DNA of 64,000 nucleotides from Liquorilactobacillus sucicola DSM 21376 = JCM 15457 (GTDB lineage Bacteria > Bacillota > Bacilli > Lactobacillales > Lactobacillaceae), in NCBI RefSeq assembly GCF_000612445.1, contig NZ_BALC01000003.1, positions 186,001-250,000 of the forward strand, given 5' to 3'. Position numbers and translations under genes: made by a program. Positions 38,528 to 48,500 of this stretch are shown here, piece by piece. The notes under the pieces are model-generated. The model did not search any database. It was not told the DNA's origin and was given only the letters and a program-made list of their open reading frames with translations. Every line of letters begins with the position of its first letter. Position 1 is the first letter of the stretch.

Positions 38528-39783
38528 ATGCGTATGGTTTACGTCACGAACGAAAAAAGTTTGCTTCTTTATAATAAATATGACGGGATATATGTAGATG
38601 CAGTTTTCCCATTAAAGCGTATACTTGCTTTAATCATTAGTTGTATCGATGTAAACGCCTGGAACAGCTATCTGGAATCAAAAGTAGTTGATTTGCTTGT
38701 TCGGACGGTGGATAAGAAGGACGGGATAGATTTTGATCACCATTTTTTAGCGTTTAAAGAACAGGCATTAGACTTAAAGAAGCTGGAGTTTGTAGCGTTT
38801 GATCCATCACAAAACTGTACAATAAAGATTGGTTATCAGCCGCTAGATGGTCAAACTCCTAGATTAGACGGTTTCTTGAGTACAACTTTTAATGATGATC
38901 AATTTGAAGGTGTTAGGTCGTTCGTTCTACAGTGGTTTGGCTTACAATTTGATATTGAAAGTAAAGAAGCTGCAGCCATGTTATGGTGCATTTCTCCAGG
39001 TGCATCTGGAAAGAGTGTATTCATGTCGATAATTAGAAATCTAGTTGGAGCAGAAAATGTGGCTAGTCCTGCTTTAAGCGAACTTGGAGGAACCTTCGGC
39101 TTAGAGCCGTTATTAAAAAAAATTAGTTTAATTTCTGATGAAAGCGACGGCTCTTTTCCATACAATAGAGTTAAGGCACTGATCAGTGGAAATAGCCAGA
39201 TGGTCGCTCGCAAGTACAAGCAACCTGTCGAAGTGAACTTAACAGCAAAAATCACGATAGGCTTTAACCAGCTGCCTGTTCCGGAACGGACGCTAGGTTT
39301 TGAGCGTAGGGTTTATCTGTTACCATTCCCGAACTCCTTTTTAGGCAAGCAGGCAGATATCCATTTAACTGAGCGACTACAGCAAGAAATACCACACATT
39401 GCTTTTGCTGCTATCCAGCTTTAAAGGAGCTGCGCCAAAACGATTATGCACTGTCAACTACCTCTGAGATGGATCGAGCTAAGAAAGAATACTTTGATCA
39501 GTATCGCGACGTTGTTCAACTTTTTCTGCAAGATAGGTATCATCTTCAGGCGGGCAATCGACTAAAGAAGTCAGATTTCTTTAAGAAGTTTGTAGCTTAG
39601 ACATTAAAAAAAGAAATTGACGCGCAAACTGTTCAAACTAGTAAAGGCTTCTGGACTCATGCCGCAAGAGTTTGGCAATCGATTTTTAAAGTGGCTCGAC
39701 CAACGATTGTCAAGAGTAATGGGACGAACTACGTGGTTGGCCTAGCTGAGAATAGGAGTGATGATGATGCAGCCATTGAATGA
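38528..39783 (+). pseudogene. Phage/plasmid primase-helicase (P4/D5-like), frameshift and nonsense
   Basis: The first frame (298 residues) contains the Walker A loop ISPGASGKSVFMSII and the following ISDESDGSFPYN and NQLPVPERTLGFERRV, as in the superfamily 3 helicase part of P4-type primases. The frame breaks near 39417; one added base continues as ALKELRQNDYALSTTSEM. TAG at 39598 then interrupts that frame before TLKKEIDAQTV and the end at 39783. Two independent lesions mean the island can hardly replicate on its own. Confidence 0.75.
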
Positions 39784-39970
39784 TGAACTCTTAACAGTAC
39801 CAGGTGTTATGCGCTTGCTAAAAGTAAATCGTAACACAGTACAAGAATGGTTGTTAGATCCAGCTTTGCCACGCTTATATGTCGGTAAGTCACAGCAACC
39901 ACGAATCTTGAATTCGGATCTGCAAAAGTATTTAAGAAATCGAAGTCGAAACTGGGCTTCTTATTTTTAG
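39767..39970 (+). CDS. xis: Excisionase-like helix-turn-helix protein (Xis)
   Basis: 67 residues from ATG 39767, eight bases after AGGAG. The sequence LLTVPGVMRLLKVNRNTVQE and the later IPRLYVGKSQQPRI-like segment form a MerR/excisionase-type winged helix. The position between primase and integrase, followed by a terminator, fits a recombination directionality factor. It overlaps the end of the decayed primase frame. Confidence 0.7.
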   Translation: MQPLNDELLTVPGVMRLLKVNRNTVQEWLLDPALPRLYVGKSQQPRILNSDLQKYLRNRSRNWASYF

Positions 39971-39980
39971 AATAAAAAAG

Positions 39981-40013
39981 AACCAGCTATGTTGAACTTT
40001 TTAGCTGGTTTTT
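39981..40013 (+). terminator. Terminator between xis and integrase 1
   Basis: AACCAGCTA and TAGCTGGTT form a 9-bp stem followed by TTT. Confidence 0.7.
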
Positions 40014-40033
40014 GATGAAAGGATAGAAACGTT

Positions 40034-41149
40034 ATCAGTAAAATTGAGAAAAAAGGTGGGCAATTTATTGCTTCTTATAGCAGAGGATCTGGTTTAAATC
40101 GTGTTAGATATACGCGTCGCTTTAAAACAAAAGCAGAAGCTACCGCATATTTAGCGGAATTGGCTCTAAGCTATGGAGACAGTCATGTTCTTTACCGTCA
40201 ACAATTAACTCTTGCTAATTACTTTGATTTTTGGGTCAAGATTCAAAAAAAGAACGTAAGGCAGGGGACGCAGAACACCTACCTCAGCTCTATGGCACAC
40301 ATTCGTAAAGTCTTTCCTAAGTTAAAACTCAAGGATGTAAAACAGCCGCTGTTACAGGCCGGTTTCAATCAACTGGGTCAAATGTATAGCCACGAGACCT
40401 TAAGGAAAGACGCGAACCACCTCCGAGCTATGTTTCGTTATGCGGTCAGAGTTGGTGACACAAATTATAATCCAATGGATGACGTGGTAATTGGCGGCAC
40501 TGACTTACATCAGAAAAAAGATGCGAGCGGAAAAGTTATGAGGGCAGCTGACTTTCAAGCGCTACGTTCATTTCTAGAAGACTATGAATACCAATTGAAG
40601 GATGTTAACCGTTTGATCGTTTTGTTGATCATGCATACCGGTATTCGCGTAGGAGAAGTCTTGGGGTTGTCATGTCATAGTGTTGACTTTACTGCACATA
40701 CAATCACTATCACCCAAGCGTGGAGCCAGGGCAGGGTAGGGCCAACAAAAACTAAGAACGCAGAACGAGTTATTCCTGTATCTGCTACAGTGATGCAACA
40801 ATTAAGGCGCTGGTGTAATTTACGTAATGCCTATTATACTGAACACCAGCTGGTAAATGAACAGGCCCTTTTCTTTAGAAACAAAAATGGAAAATTACCA
40901 CGACCTAGCAGCATTACGGCGTGCTACAAACAGCTACAGCATAAGCTTTGTATAACTGGAGCCTATTCAATCCATACTGTTCGGCATACGCTGGCATCAT
41001 TATTACTAGAAAAAGGTGCTGATATGGTCCAGATTTCCAAGCTGTTGGGACATGCAAATACCAGCATCACGAGTAAATATTATTTGGGACTCGTTCCTGA
41101 CAATGCTTTAGAGAAACGTCGTGAACTCTTACAAAAGCTTGACTGTTAA
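40034..41149 (+). CDS. int: Tyrosine recombinase (integrase 1) with atypical or lost start codon
   Basis: About 371 residues if read from 40034. The catalytic set is visible: HTGIRVGEVLGLS (Arg), PTKTKNAERVIPV (Lys), IHTVRHTLASLLLEKG (His-x-x-Arg), LLGHANTSITSKYYLG (His and nucleophile Tyr). AAAGGA at 40018-40023 is well placed for 40034, but that codon is ATC where ATG would give MSKIEKKGGQF. The next in-frame start, TTG 40160, would remove the arm-binding N-terminus. Given the broken primase beside it, a start-codon mutation is likely. It resembles integrase 2 in layout but is clearly a different protein. Confidence 0.75.
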   Translation: MSKIEKKGGQFIASYSRGSGLNRVRYTRRFKTKAEATAYLAELALSYGDSHVLYRQQLTLANYFDFWVKIQKKNVRQGTQNTYLSSMAHIRKVFPKLKLKDVKQPLLQAGFNQLGQMYSHETLRKDANHLRAMFRYAVRVGDTNYNPMDDVVIGGTDLHQKKDASGKVMRAADFQALRSFLEDYEYQLKDVNRLIVLLIMHTGIRVGEVLGLSCHSVDFTAHTITITQAWSQGRVGPTKTKNAERVIPVSATVMQQLRRWCNLRNAYYTEHQLVNEQALFFRNKNGKLPRPSSITACYKQLQHKLCITGAYSIHTVRHTLASLLLEKGADMVQISKLLGHANTSITSKYYLGLVPDNALEKRRELLQKLDC

Positions 41150-41183
41150 GGACTTAAATTAGAAATATATATTATAAATTTGT

Positions 41184-41217
41184 AGCGCTAGGTGAGAAAA
41201 CTTCCTAGCGCTTTTTT
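41184..41217 (+). terminator. Terminator after integrase 1
   Basis: AGCGCTAGG and CCTAGCGCT with an 11-base loop, then TTTTTT. Confidence 0.85.
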
Positions 41218-41367
41218 AACGTACATTTTTGGGAGGGAGGGGAAATTAATACTAGTTCAGTGCAAAAGATACTTACTAAGATAAGTTACTTGTTAAGTAC
41301 CGAACGGTATATCAATTGACTATTATTGATATTGTGATTGTTATATGCGTGGGAGAGGAGGCTAATC

Positions 41368-41664
41368 TTGTCGGGAATAGGAGTGATAAATAATCATGAT
41401 GTTACGCAGGTCGATACGGACGCTCTACAGGAATTTTATTTGGAGTTAACGAATCTCGTGGGTGTTGAGCCAATGCTAAAAATTTATGAACAATATCGTG
41501 GTTCTCAGCTGACTATACCAACTCATTTATATGATCGTAAAAGAGCTGCTAGAACGGTTGCCAAGCAATATGATGGTAATAATTCCATGGCTTTGGCTCG
41601 GAAGTATGGCTATTCTGAGAAGTGGGTTAAAAAGTCAATCAAAGATAACAAAAAAATAGAATAA
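41368..41664 (+). CDS. Mor transcription activator family protein
   Basis: 98 residues from TTG 41368, eight bases after GGAGAGGAGG. The part FYLELTNLVGVEPMLKIYEQ followed by a C-terminal helix-turn-helix (QYDGNNSMALARKYGYSEKW) matches the Mor/CD3324-like family of small regulators found on phages and integrative elements. It is the first gene of the second island module and probably controls it. Good motif agreement but short length. Confidence 0.7.
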   Translation: MSGIGVINNHDVTQVDTDALQEFYLELTNLVGVEPMLKIYEQYRGSQLTIPTHLYDRKRAARTVAKQYDGNNSMALARKYGYSEKWVKKSIKDNKKIE

Positions 41665-41680
41665 TAAGGGGATAAGGGTT

Positions 41681-42058
41681 ATGGATTTATCAGATTTATT
41701 TGATTTTAGTGGTCGTGTAAAAGAAAACATGGTTTTTGAAAAAGAAATAAATGGCAAGATGGATGTACGAGAAGTAAAAAACGGTTTCAATTGGCTGGGT
41801 GGTATCTTCACATTGTTTTATGCTTTGTTTAGTAATGTATACAAAACCGAAGGCTTCGTTAAAAAAGTTGCAGTTCCATTCGTAATATCGATTGTAGTTA
41901 ATGTTATTTTAGAGAGATCAGCATTGGGAATTATTGTTAACTTAGCCGAGGGTGCTTGGTTTGGCTTGATGTATGATACATGGTTTAAGAATCAATTAAT
42001 AGCTAACGGCTATGTTGAAAAAAAGGAAAATAGCGGGGAAAAGTTAAGCGCAAAATAA
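41681..42058 (+). CDS. Small membrane protein of the second island module (DUF2628-like)
   Basis: 125 residues with a cytoplasmic polar N-terminus and two or three hydrophobic segments from NWLGGIFTLFYALF on; the C-terminus is polar. The arrangement is reminiscent of DUF2628-type proteins, which I offer only as a hint. A ribosome site (AAGGGG) precedes ATG 41681, 17 bases after the Mor-like gene. Confidence 0.55.
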   Translation: MDLSDLFDFSGRVKENMVFEKEINGKMDVREVKNGFNWLGGIFTLFYALFSNVYKTEGFVKKVAVPFVISIVVNVILERSALGIIVNLAEGAWFGLMYDTWFKNQLIANGYVEKKENSGEKLSAK

Positions 42059-42160
42059 AAATTAATTTTTGACTAAGGTACTACGTAACTTGGATGTGGT
42101 TGGTGTCCTAATTATGATTGTTTCATTATTTGTGGGTAACTTCTATGCGGTGGAGGCTAT

Positions 42161-42340
42161 ATGTACAGTATTTCGTATCCAGGATATAAATTAATTCTTA
42201 ATAGTGAGTACCTTCTAGGAACAATATTTATTGTAATTTCTGCAGCTATTTTAGTAGTTGGTCGAATTCAAAGCCTAAAACAATATGAGGGCTTGCTAAG
42301 TTTGGACTACTTTGAAAGAACAACTTGCCAACACGGGTAA
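42161..42340 (+). CDS. Small single-pass membrane protein, possibly frameshifted
   Basis: ATG 42161 follows GGAGG at 42152-42156. The 59-residue product has one hydrophobic helix (LLGTIFIVISAAILVVG). Removing one T at 42311-42313 would extend it as DYLKEQLANTGKLVELQF for about 50 more residues, to 42503. The short form may therefore be a truncated version. No family recognised. Confidence 0.45.
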   Translation: MYSISYPGYKLILNSEYLLGTIFIVISAAILVVGRIQSLKQYEGLLSLDYFERTTCQHG

Positions 42341-42495
42341 ATTGGTGGAGCTGCAGTTTTCTTCAAGTTTGACATTTAAGAAAAAGTCAATAAGTTTATC
42401 AAAGGTAAAAAGAATCCAAAATAAAGCAAAAATAAATAATTCAAGTCTAGTCAATCATGATTGGGCTTTTTATTTTGTCGGAAGGTTGTGTCATA

Positions 42496-42795
42496 GTGTT
42501 TGAATTGGAGAAAAATAAATATATTACAGGAGGTATTAAAGAAAAAGTTTCTATGTTCCAACAACTGGTATGTTGGAATTTAATTGAGCAAAAAAATGAA
42601 AGCGGAATTAAATTAGATTATTTACAAATTTTTGAGTTCTTTCAAGAAAAAGACAATAACAAAATTATTTATCGCCAAGAGCGACCATTATTTATCGATG
42701 AATATAGCTTTAGAGGTGGAGCGATAAAGTATTTAAAAATTTGGGTGATTGACGATAGTGAAAGGATTGTGATGATGTTACCAGAAGAATACTAA
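42496..42795 (+). CDS. DUF960 family protein
   Basis: 99 residues from GTG 42496, chosen because GAAGG lies 10 bases upstream and because the family starts M-F-E/D-x-x-x-Y-I-T. Typical parts: KNKYITGGIKEKV, LDYLQIFEFFQ, RQERPLF and the ending KIWVIDDSERIVMMLPEEY. The family is frequent on lactobacillus and staphylococcus phages, plasmids and islands; its function is unknown. It lies immediately upstream of a RadC-type gene, a common pairing on such elements. Confidence 0.75.
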   Translation: MFELEKNKYITGGIKEKVSMFQQLVCWNLIEQKNESGIKLDYLQIFEFFQEKDNNKIIYRQERPLFIDEYSFRGGAIKYLKIWVIDDSERIVMMLPEEY

Positions 42796-42816
42796 ATGAT
42801 GTAGGGAGTGATTTAC

Positions 42817-43278
42817 GTGAAAAAGATGGCGAAAAGAGTCTCATGTGTATCGGTTAAGTTGGTTAAGGAAGGAGGATTCTTGTACAAAGATCGAGTATGT
42901 GATACTTCTCTTAGTGCATATGATTTATTTGCAAAGATTATCGAAGATAAGCCAGATGAGCATCTAATAGTGGCATGTTTAAATACAAAGTCTGAACCAG
43001 TTAACGTTTCAATTATAAGTATTGGTTCAGTAACAGAAGCACAAGTTTTTGCTAGAAGTGTAATTAGGAATGCATTGTTATCAAATTCAACCAGTGTAAT
43101 CATCGCTCATAATCATCCTAGCGGAGATCCGACACCTTCAAAGCAAGACATCAATTTTACAAAAGAACTCAAGCAAGCATGTGAGTATATGAGAATTCGT
43201 TTCTTTGATCATTTAATTATTGGTTCAAGTGGAAAGTTCATTTCTTTAAGAGAGCAACGAGAGGAGATTTTTATTTGA
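42817..43278 (+). CDS. RadC/JAB domain protein (island-encoded)
   Basis: 153 residues from GTG 42817, eight bases after GGGAG. The JAB/MPN metal site is complete: AHNHPSGDPTPSKQD with His-x-His and the distal Asp, and a Glu upstream in SVTEAQVF. RadC-like proteins are widespread on mobile elements and have been linked to recombination or anti-restriction functions without a settled activity. The helix-hairpin-helix domain of chromosomal RadC is missing, as usual for mobile versions. The next gene overlaps its stop. Confidence 0.8.
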   Translation: MKKMAKRVSCVSVKLVKEGGFLYKDRVCDTSLSAYDLFAKIIEDKPDEHLIVACLNTKSEPVNVSIISIGSVTEAQVFARSVIRNALLSNSTSVIIAHNHPSGDPTPSKQDINFTKELKQACEYMRIRFFDHLIIGSSGKFISLREQREEIFI

Positions 43279-43592
43279 TTGATAGAAAAGAGCAAGAAAC
43301 AAGGCTGTATGAGATGCTTTCTAACGAAGCAAAGCAGAAAACAAATCTTGAAGACATTTCAACTGAGGCATATTTGTTAGCCAAAGATGAAATTGATTTC
43401 TTAAAATTAGATTTGCGAGGGCCATTGCCAGATTGGGTAATGGTCTATTTTTATGGTTTTGGTAAATATACAGGATTTATCATGTTGGATGCCAAGCAAG
43501 AACATGTCTTGTTACTTGGCGTGCTCAATGAAAAGGATGAGATCTTAAGGACTGAAATTTTTGAAAATCAAGACAAGGGAGCAGAAAAGTAG
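43275..43592 (+). CDS. Hypothetical protein (105 aa)
   Basis: Starts with TTG overlapping the radC stop (TTGATTG), with GAGGAG upstream, so translational coupling is likely. The product is acidic and soluble; LRGPLPDWVMVYFYGFGKYT is its most characteristic part. No family recognised. Part of the radC-DUF1643-integrase transcription unit. Confidence 0.6.
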   Translation: MIDRKEQETRLYEMLSNEAKQKTNLEDISTEAYLLAKDEIDFLKLDLRGPLPDWVMVYFYGFGKYTGFIMLDAKQEHVLLLGVLNEKDEILRTEIFENQDKGAEK

Positions 43593-43673
43593 ATGGATTG
43601 GGTTAAGGTCTTAGTGGAGGTAGTGTTGACTGTCAGCAGTCAAATTTTGAAAGAAATTGAGGGGGATAAGTGA
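43593..43673 (+). CDS. Possible 26-aa peptide in the integrase operon
   Basis: ATG 43593 follows the previous stop without a gap and the frame ends at TGA 43671-43673, three bases before the DUF1643 start. The product MDWVKVLVEVVLTVSSQILK-like is amphipathic. It may serve only to couple translation. Low confidence as a functional gene. Confidence 0.3.
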   Translation: MDWVKVLVEVVLTVSSQILKEIEGDK

Positions 43674-43675
43674 TT

Positions 43676-44230
43676 ATGACAACAGCAAAGAAAAGGACAG
43701 ATAAAGGCACTTTACAGATCGAGATACGGCTAAAAGATGAGCACATCTATTGGAAGAAATATGTCTGGGACGCTAAACAGCCAATGGCGATGGTTATTTG
43801 CAACTATCCTGGCCAGGAAGAACTATACCAGGACAACCTAACTTCTATGCTAGTCAAGAATGCCGTGATAGAGATGAGCAAGTATGGCGGTGTGATCATT
43901 GCCAACCTGTTTACAAAGCCATTACAGACAGTTAACGAACGAACTTTAGCCGAGGCATTTCTGGACGATGGCATGGAAGAACTGATCAAGGTCTGTAATG
44001 AATCTGAGATCGTTATCCTAGCGATCGGCTCGCTGGCAAATCGTTTCCAAGTTGCAACTGACCGTTTAAAAATTTTGCTAAAACAAGTAAAAAATGTCGG
44101 ACTGCTTGGCAGAATATACGAGTTAACTAATGGACAACATAAGCGAGTTCACCCATTAGCTATTAGAAATGAAAGATGGTCGTTATTAGAAATTAATGAA
44201 GAACGGTTGACTGAGTTGATGCAGTTGTGA
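43676..44230 (+). CDS. DUF1643 family protein
   Basis: 184 residues from ATG 43676 with GAGGGGG upstream. The motif MAMVICNYPGQ, then a Gly-rich GGVIIANLF and the later VILAIGSLANRF, are typical of DUF1643, a family common on plasmids and islands of lactic acid bacteria. Biochemical role unknown. It overlaps the integrase 2 start by four bases (GTGA), so both are made together. Confidence 0.75.
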   Translation: MTTAKKRTDKGTLQIEIRLKDEHIYWKKYVWDAKQPMAMVICNYPGQEELYQDNLTSMLVKNAVIEMSKYGGVIIANLFTKPLQTVNERTLAEAFLDDGMEELIKVCNESEIVILAIGSLANRFQVATDRLKILLKQVKNVGLLGRIYELTNGQHKRVHPLAIRNERWSLLEINEERLTELMQL

Positions 44231-45363
44231 GTGTAGTTAAGAACTTTCCCTCGCATGCCAAACCATATCAAGCGACATATACTAATGGATCTGGCAGAGG
44301 TCGGATCCGTAAAATTAAAAGTTTTGTGTCATCTAAGGACGCGCAACTTTGGTTAAAGCAGATGGAAACTAATTTTATTAACGGTGAGACATATGCGAAG
44401 TCCCAAATGTTATTTGTGGATTATTTTCAGGAATGGTATCGCTTATATAAAGCATCTGTCGTTAGTCCACCTACACTTGATTCATACCATAATAGTTGGC
44501 GGCATTTTAAGGAGCATGGGTTAGGCCATGTTAAGATGGAAAGTTTAACCCGTGACAAAATCCAAACCTACTTGAATGATCTTGCATATGCTAAAGAAAC
44601 TACCCGCAAAGACTTAAATCATCTTAGAGCCTGCTTACGTGATGCCTATGATGATGGTGTCATTAGCCGGAATCCAGCAGCAGGGACCTTACATGTGATT
44701 GCTGACCCAGCAAAAAGCAAGAGTAAAGACAGAAAGTTCATGGCCGAAACAAATTTTAGAAAAGTTCAAGACTTTTTGTTGAACTACAATTACCGCTTAA
44801 GCGATGTTAATCGAGCAGTATTATTGGTTATATCGCAGACCGCTTTGCGAGTTGGGGAAGCTTTAGCGCTTAGATATGATGATCTTGATCAGTTGAATTG
44901 TACAATCAGAGTTGATGAGTCCTGGGATGCCAAGCATTTGATGTTTGGTAAGCCCAAAACGGAAAGCGGTTATCGGACGATACCAGTAAGTCGCCAAGCC
45001 ATGAAAAAAATCATCACGTGGCAAAATTTTCATCGGCGGGAGTTATTTCGTAGGGGAATTCCTAATCCAGGGAACTTACTATTTTTGAATCGGCAAAAAA
45101 ATTTACCACGTGCGTCGGCAATCAATAGTTGTTACCATCAACTGCAACTTCGCTTAGGTATCGAAGCAAAATTTAGTACACATACGATGCGACATACATT
45201 GGCAAGTATTTTGTTAGCTAGTGGGGAAGTTTCGATTCAGTATATTTCTTATTTTCTAGGTCATGCGAATGTAGCAATTACACAGAAATACTATATTGGC
45301 TTGTTACCAGAACAAGTTGAAAAAGAAGATCAAGAGGTGGTCAAGATAGTTGGAGCGTTATAA
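44227..45363 (+). CDS. int: Tyrosine recombinase (integrase 2), intact
   Basis: 378 residues. N-terminal arm-binding part, SAM-like core-binding domain (about 60-150) and catalytic domain with SQTALRVGEALALR (Arg), KPKTESGYRTIPV (Lys), THTMRHTLASILLASG (His-x-x-Arg) and FLGHANVAITQKYYIG (His, Tyr). All catalytic residues are present. GTG 44227 overlaps the preceding stop. It is the only complete recombinase of the island, so it is the best candidate for having used the gpmA site. Terminator at 45368-45394. Confidence 0.92.
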   Translation: MSVVKNFPSHAKPYQATYTNGSGRGRIRKIKSFVSSKDAQLWLKQMETNFINGETYAKSQMLFVDYFQEWYRLYKASVVSPPTLDSYHNSWRHFKEHGLGHVKMESLTRDKIQTYLNDLAYAKETTRKDLNHLRACLRDAYDDGVISRNPAAGTLHVIADPAKSKSKDRKFMAETNFRKVQDFLLNYNYRLSDVNRAVLLVISQTALRVGEALALRYDDLDQLNCTIRVDESWDAKHLMFGKPKTESGYRTIPVSRQAMKKIITWQNFHRRELFRRGIPNPGNLLFLNRQKNLPRASAINSCYHQLQLRLGIEAKFSTHTMRHTLASILLASGEVSIQYISYFLGHANVAITQKYYIGLLPEQVEKEDQEVVKIVGAL

Positions 45364-45367
45364 AAAT

Positions 45368-45394
45368 AAAACTGCTGAAAAGGCAGTTTTATTT
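45368..45394 (+). terminator. Terminator after integrase 2
   Basis: AAACTGC and GCAGTTT around TGAAAAG, then a T-run. Confidence 0.75.
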
Positions 45395-45501
45395 TTTTTG
45401 AAAGTTTGTGTCCTTTTGATTATGTTTTTTATTGTTTAAAAGCTAGTATAATTAGTGTTGGTAGAGATTTATTGAACAAACAAGTGGATGAGGTGTGACA
45501 G

Positions 45502-48500
45502 ATGGCTACATTTAAAGAATTATTACAACAGATTGATGACAATGTTAACGTTCAACGTAATCGTGGCACAGCTTTTGAAAAAATTGTCGTTAGTTATTTT
45601 AAGAACGAACCTACATATAAAAATAAATATAGTGATGTCTGGATGTTAAATGAGGTTCCGGAAGAATACCACGTTTCTAGAAAAGATACGGGTGTTGATA
45701 TTGTGGCTCGCGATAAAGCAACAGGAAAATTAACGGCTATCCAAGCGAAGTATTATAAGGACAAGGTTGGCAAAGATACCATTAATTCTTTTATTGCGGA
45801 GGCTAGCAAGGACTATTATACTGATGGAATTATTGTTTCAACAACGGACAAATGGAATAAAAATGCAGAACAGGCTTTAGAAGGTCTGTCTAAGTCAATC
45901 ACCAGAATTGGTTTATCCCAGTTACAGAATGCTGATGTTAATTGGGAATTATTTGATTTTGATCATGAGAGTAAAGATTTGAGGAAAGAAGCCAAAAAGT
46001 TACGGGATTACCAAATTGAGGCCATTGAAAAGTCGCTTGCATACTTTAAAGATCATGATCGTGGCAAGCTAATCATGGCTCCTGGGACTGGTAAAACTTT
46101 CACTAGTTTAAAAATTGCTGAATCTTTAATGGAAGATAGTGAAGTTGAAACTTTCAATGTTTTGTACTTAGTTCCAAGTATCCAGCTACTCTCACAAACG
46201 CTCTTTAACTGGAATAATGATATTGCTGCTAATATCGAAATGACTTCCTTTTCAGTTGTTTCTGACAAGAAAGCAACAAAGAAAAAGACTGGTGACGAAG
46301 ATCTTAGCGCAAAAGACATCGGATTCCCAGCAACAACGAATGTTGCAGAATTAATGGAAAATTATAGTGCCATAACGAAACACACACAAAAGAAAATGAA
46401 CGTTGTATTTTCAACTTACCAATCAATTGACGTGATCCACAAAGCACAGGCTCAAGGTACCCGGAATTTGATTTAATCATTGCTGACGAAGCTCATCGAA
46501 CAACTGGTGCTAGTCAGTTAGGTGAATCGAGCATGTTTACTAAGGTTCATAGTAATGAGAATGTCAAAGCTAAGTTGAGGCTGTATCAAACTGCTACACC
46601 AAAAATTTATGGAACAGAAGCTAAGAAAAAGGCCGAATCAAATAGTATTGAAGTCTCATCAATGGATGATGAGGAAAAGTTTGGGAAAGAAGTCTTCCGT
46701 TTAGGTTTTGGAGATGCGGTGAGTCGTGGTTATTTAACGGATTACAAGGTTTCTGTTTTGGCTGTCAGCGAACACTATATCAATAAGAATATGCAAGCAA
46801 TGATGTCCAGCGAACATGAACTAAATACTTCGGATATTGGTAAGATCATCGGCGTCTGGAATGCGATGGTCAAACGAAATGGCATCAATGGTGAAATTAC
46901 TGGTGCTCCAATGAAGCGGGCAATTGCATTTACAGATACGATCAAGCATTCCCAAGAAATTGCAGATGAATTTAATAATGTCGTTAATGACTATTTAGGC
47001 GCTCAAGCGGATGAAAGTTTCAGTGTGGATGTTCATCATGTAGATGGTAGTTTAAATGCTTTACAGAAGAAAAATCAGTTGGATTGGTTGGCAAATGAGA
47101 TACCTGATAATCAAGCACGTGTTTTATCTAACGTACGCTTCTTGACTGAGGGAATTGATATCCCTAATCTTGATGGTGTCATCTTCTTTAGCCCTAAGAA
47201 GTCGCAGGTTGATATTGTCCAGGCTGTGGGACGGATCATGCGACGTTTTGAAGGTAAGGAATATGGGTATATTATTTTGCCAGTGGTTATTGATACTAAT
47301 GAAGACCCAGCTGCTGCTTTAGATAATAATGATAAGTATAAAGAAGTATGGCAAGTTTTGAATGCCTTGCGTTCAACGGATGAGCGGTTTGAAGCTGAAA
47401 TCAACAAACTCGAATTAAATAAGAAAAAATCGGGACGAATTGATATTATAGGGACTAATACGGCACCCGACGAAATTGTTACTGAAGAAAAAGGTAAGGA
47501 GATTGCAGAGGGTGAAGGAAAGCAACCAGTTCAGACTTCTTTAAATTTAGATGAAATGAATAATTTAGAGCAGGCTTTTTATGGTCGAATCGTTAAGAAG
47601 GTCGGCGACCGCCGTTATTTGGAAGATTGGTCTAAAGATGTTGCTGAAATAGCTAAAAGACATATTAGCAAGATCAATGACTTAATTAAAATACAAGCTG
47701 GAGCTAAGCGGGCTTTTAACAAGTTCTTGCAAAGCTTGCATTACAACATTAATAATTCAATTACGCAAGAACAGGCAGTTGAAATGCTGGCCCAGCATTT
47801 AATCACGCAACCAATTTTTGAAGCTTTGTTTGAAGGGTATAGTTTTGTGAAGGATAATCCAATTTCCCACGCCATGAACGAGATCGTAGTTTCCTTTTCT
47901 GTTTTTGGTTTTGATAAAGAACAAAAAGAGCTTAAGCCCTTCTATGATTCAGTTAAGCTTCGTGCTTCTGGAATCGATAATGCGGCTGCTAAACAAAAAA
48001 TCATCGTAACATTATACGATAAATTCTTTAGAACAGGGTTCAAGTCAACAACTGACCAACTGGGAATTGTATTTACGCCGGTTGAAGTAGTTGATTTTAT
48101 CATTAAATCAGTTGACTATGCTTTGAACAAGTATTTTGGCAAGTCGTTAGCTAGTGAGAATGTGCATGTCTTAGATCCGTTTACTGGAACTGGTACATTT
48201 ATTACGAGAACCTTGCAGTATTTGAAAGAGAAAATGGATGAAGGTCAAATAACATTTGATGATATTCTTAGAAAATACCTGCATGAGTTACACGCGAATG
48301 AATATGTATTGTTGAGTTACTATATCGCTACAATCAATATTGAAGCAGTTTTTGATGAAGTGAATGGTCCTGAACTTGGCTATCAACCATTTGAGGGAAT
48401 AGTTCTAGCAGATACATTTGAGAGCACAGAACGTGAGAATTCTTTTGATGATGAATTATTTGGTGAAAACAATACGCGTTTAAAGAAACAACAAGAACAG

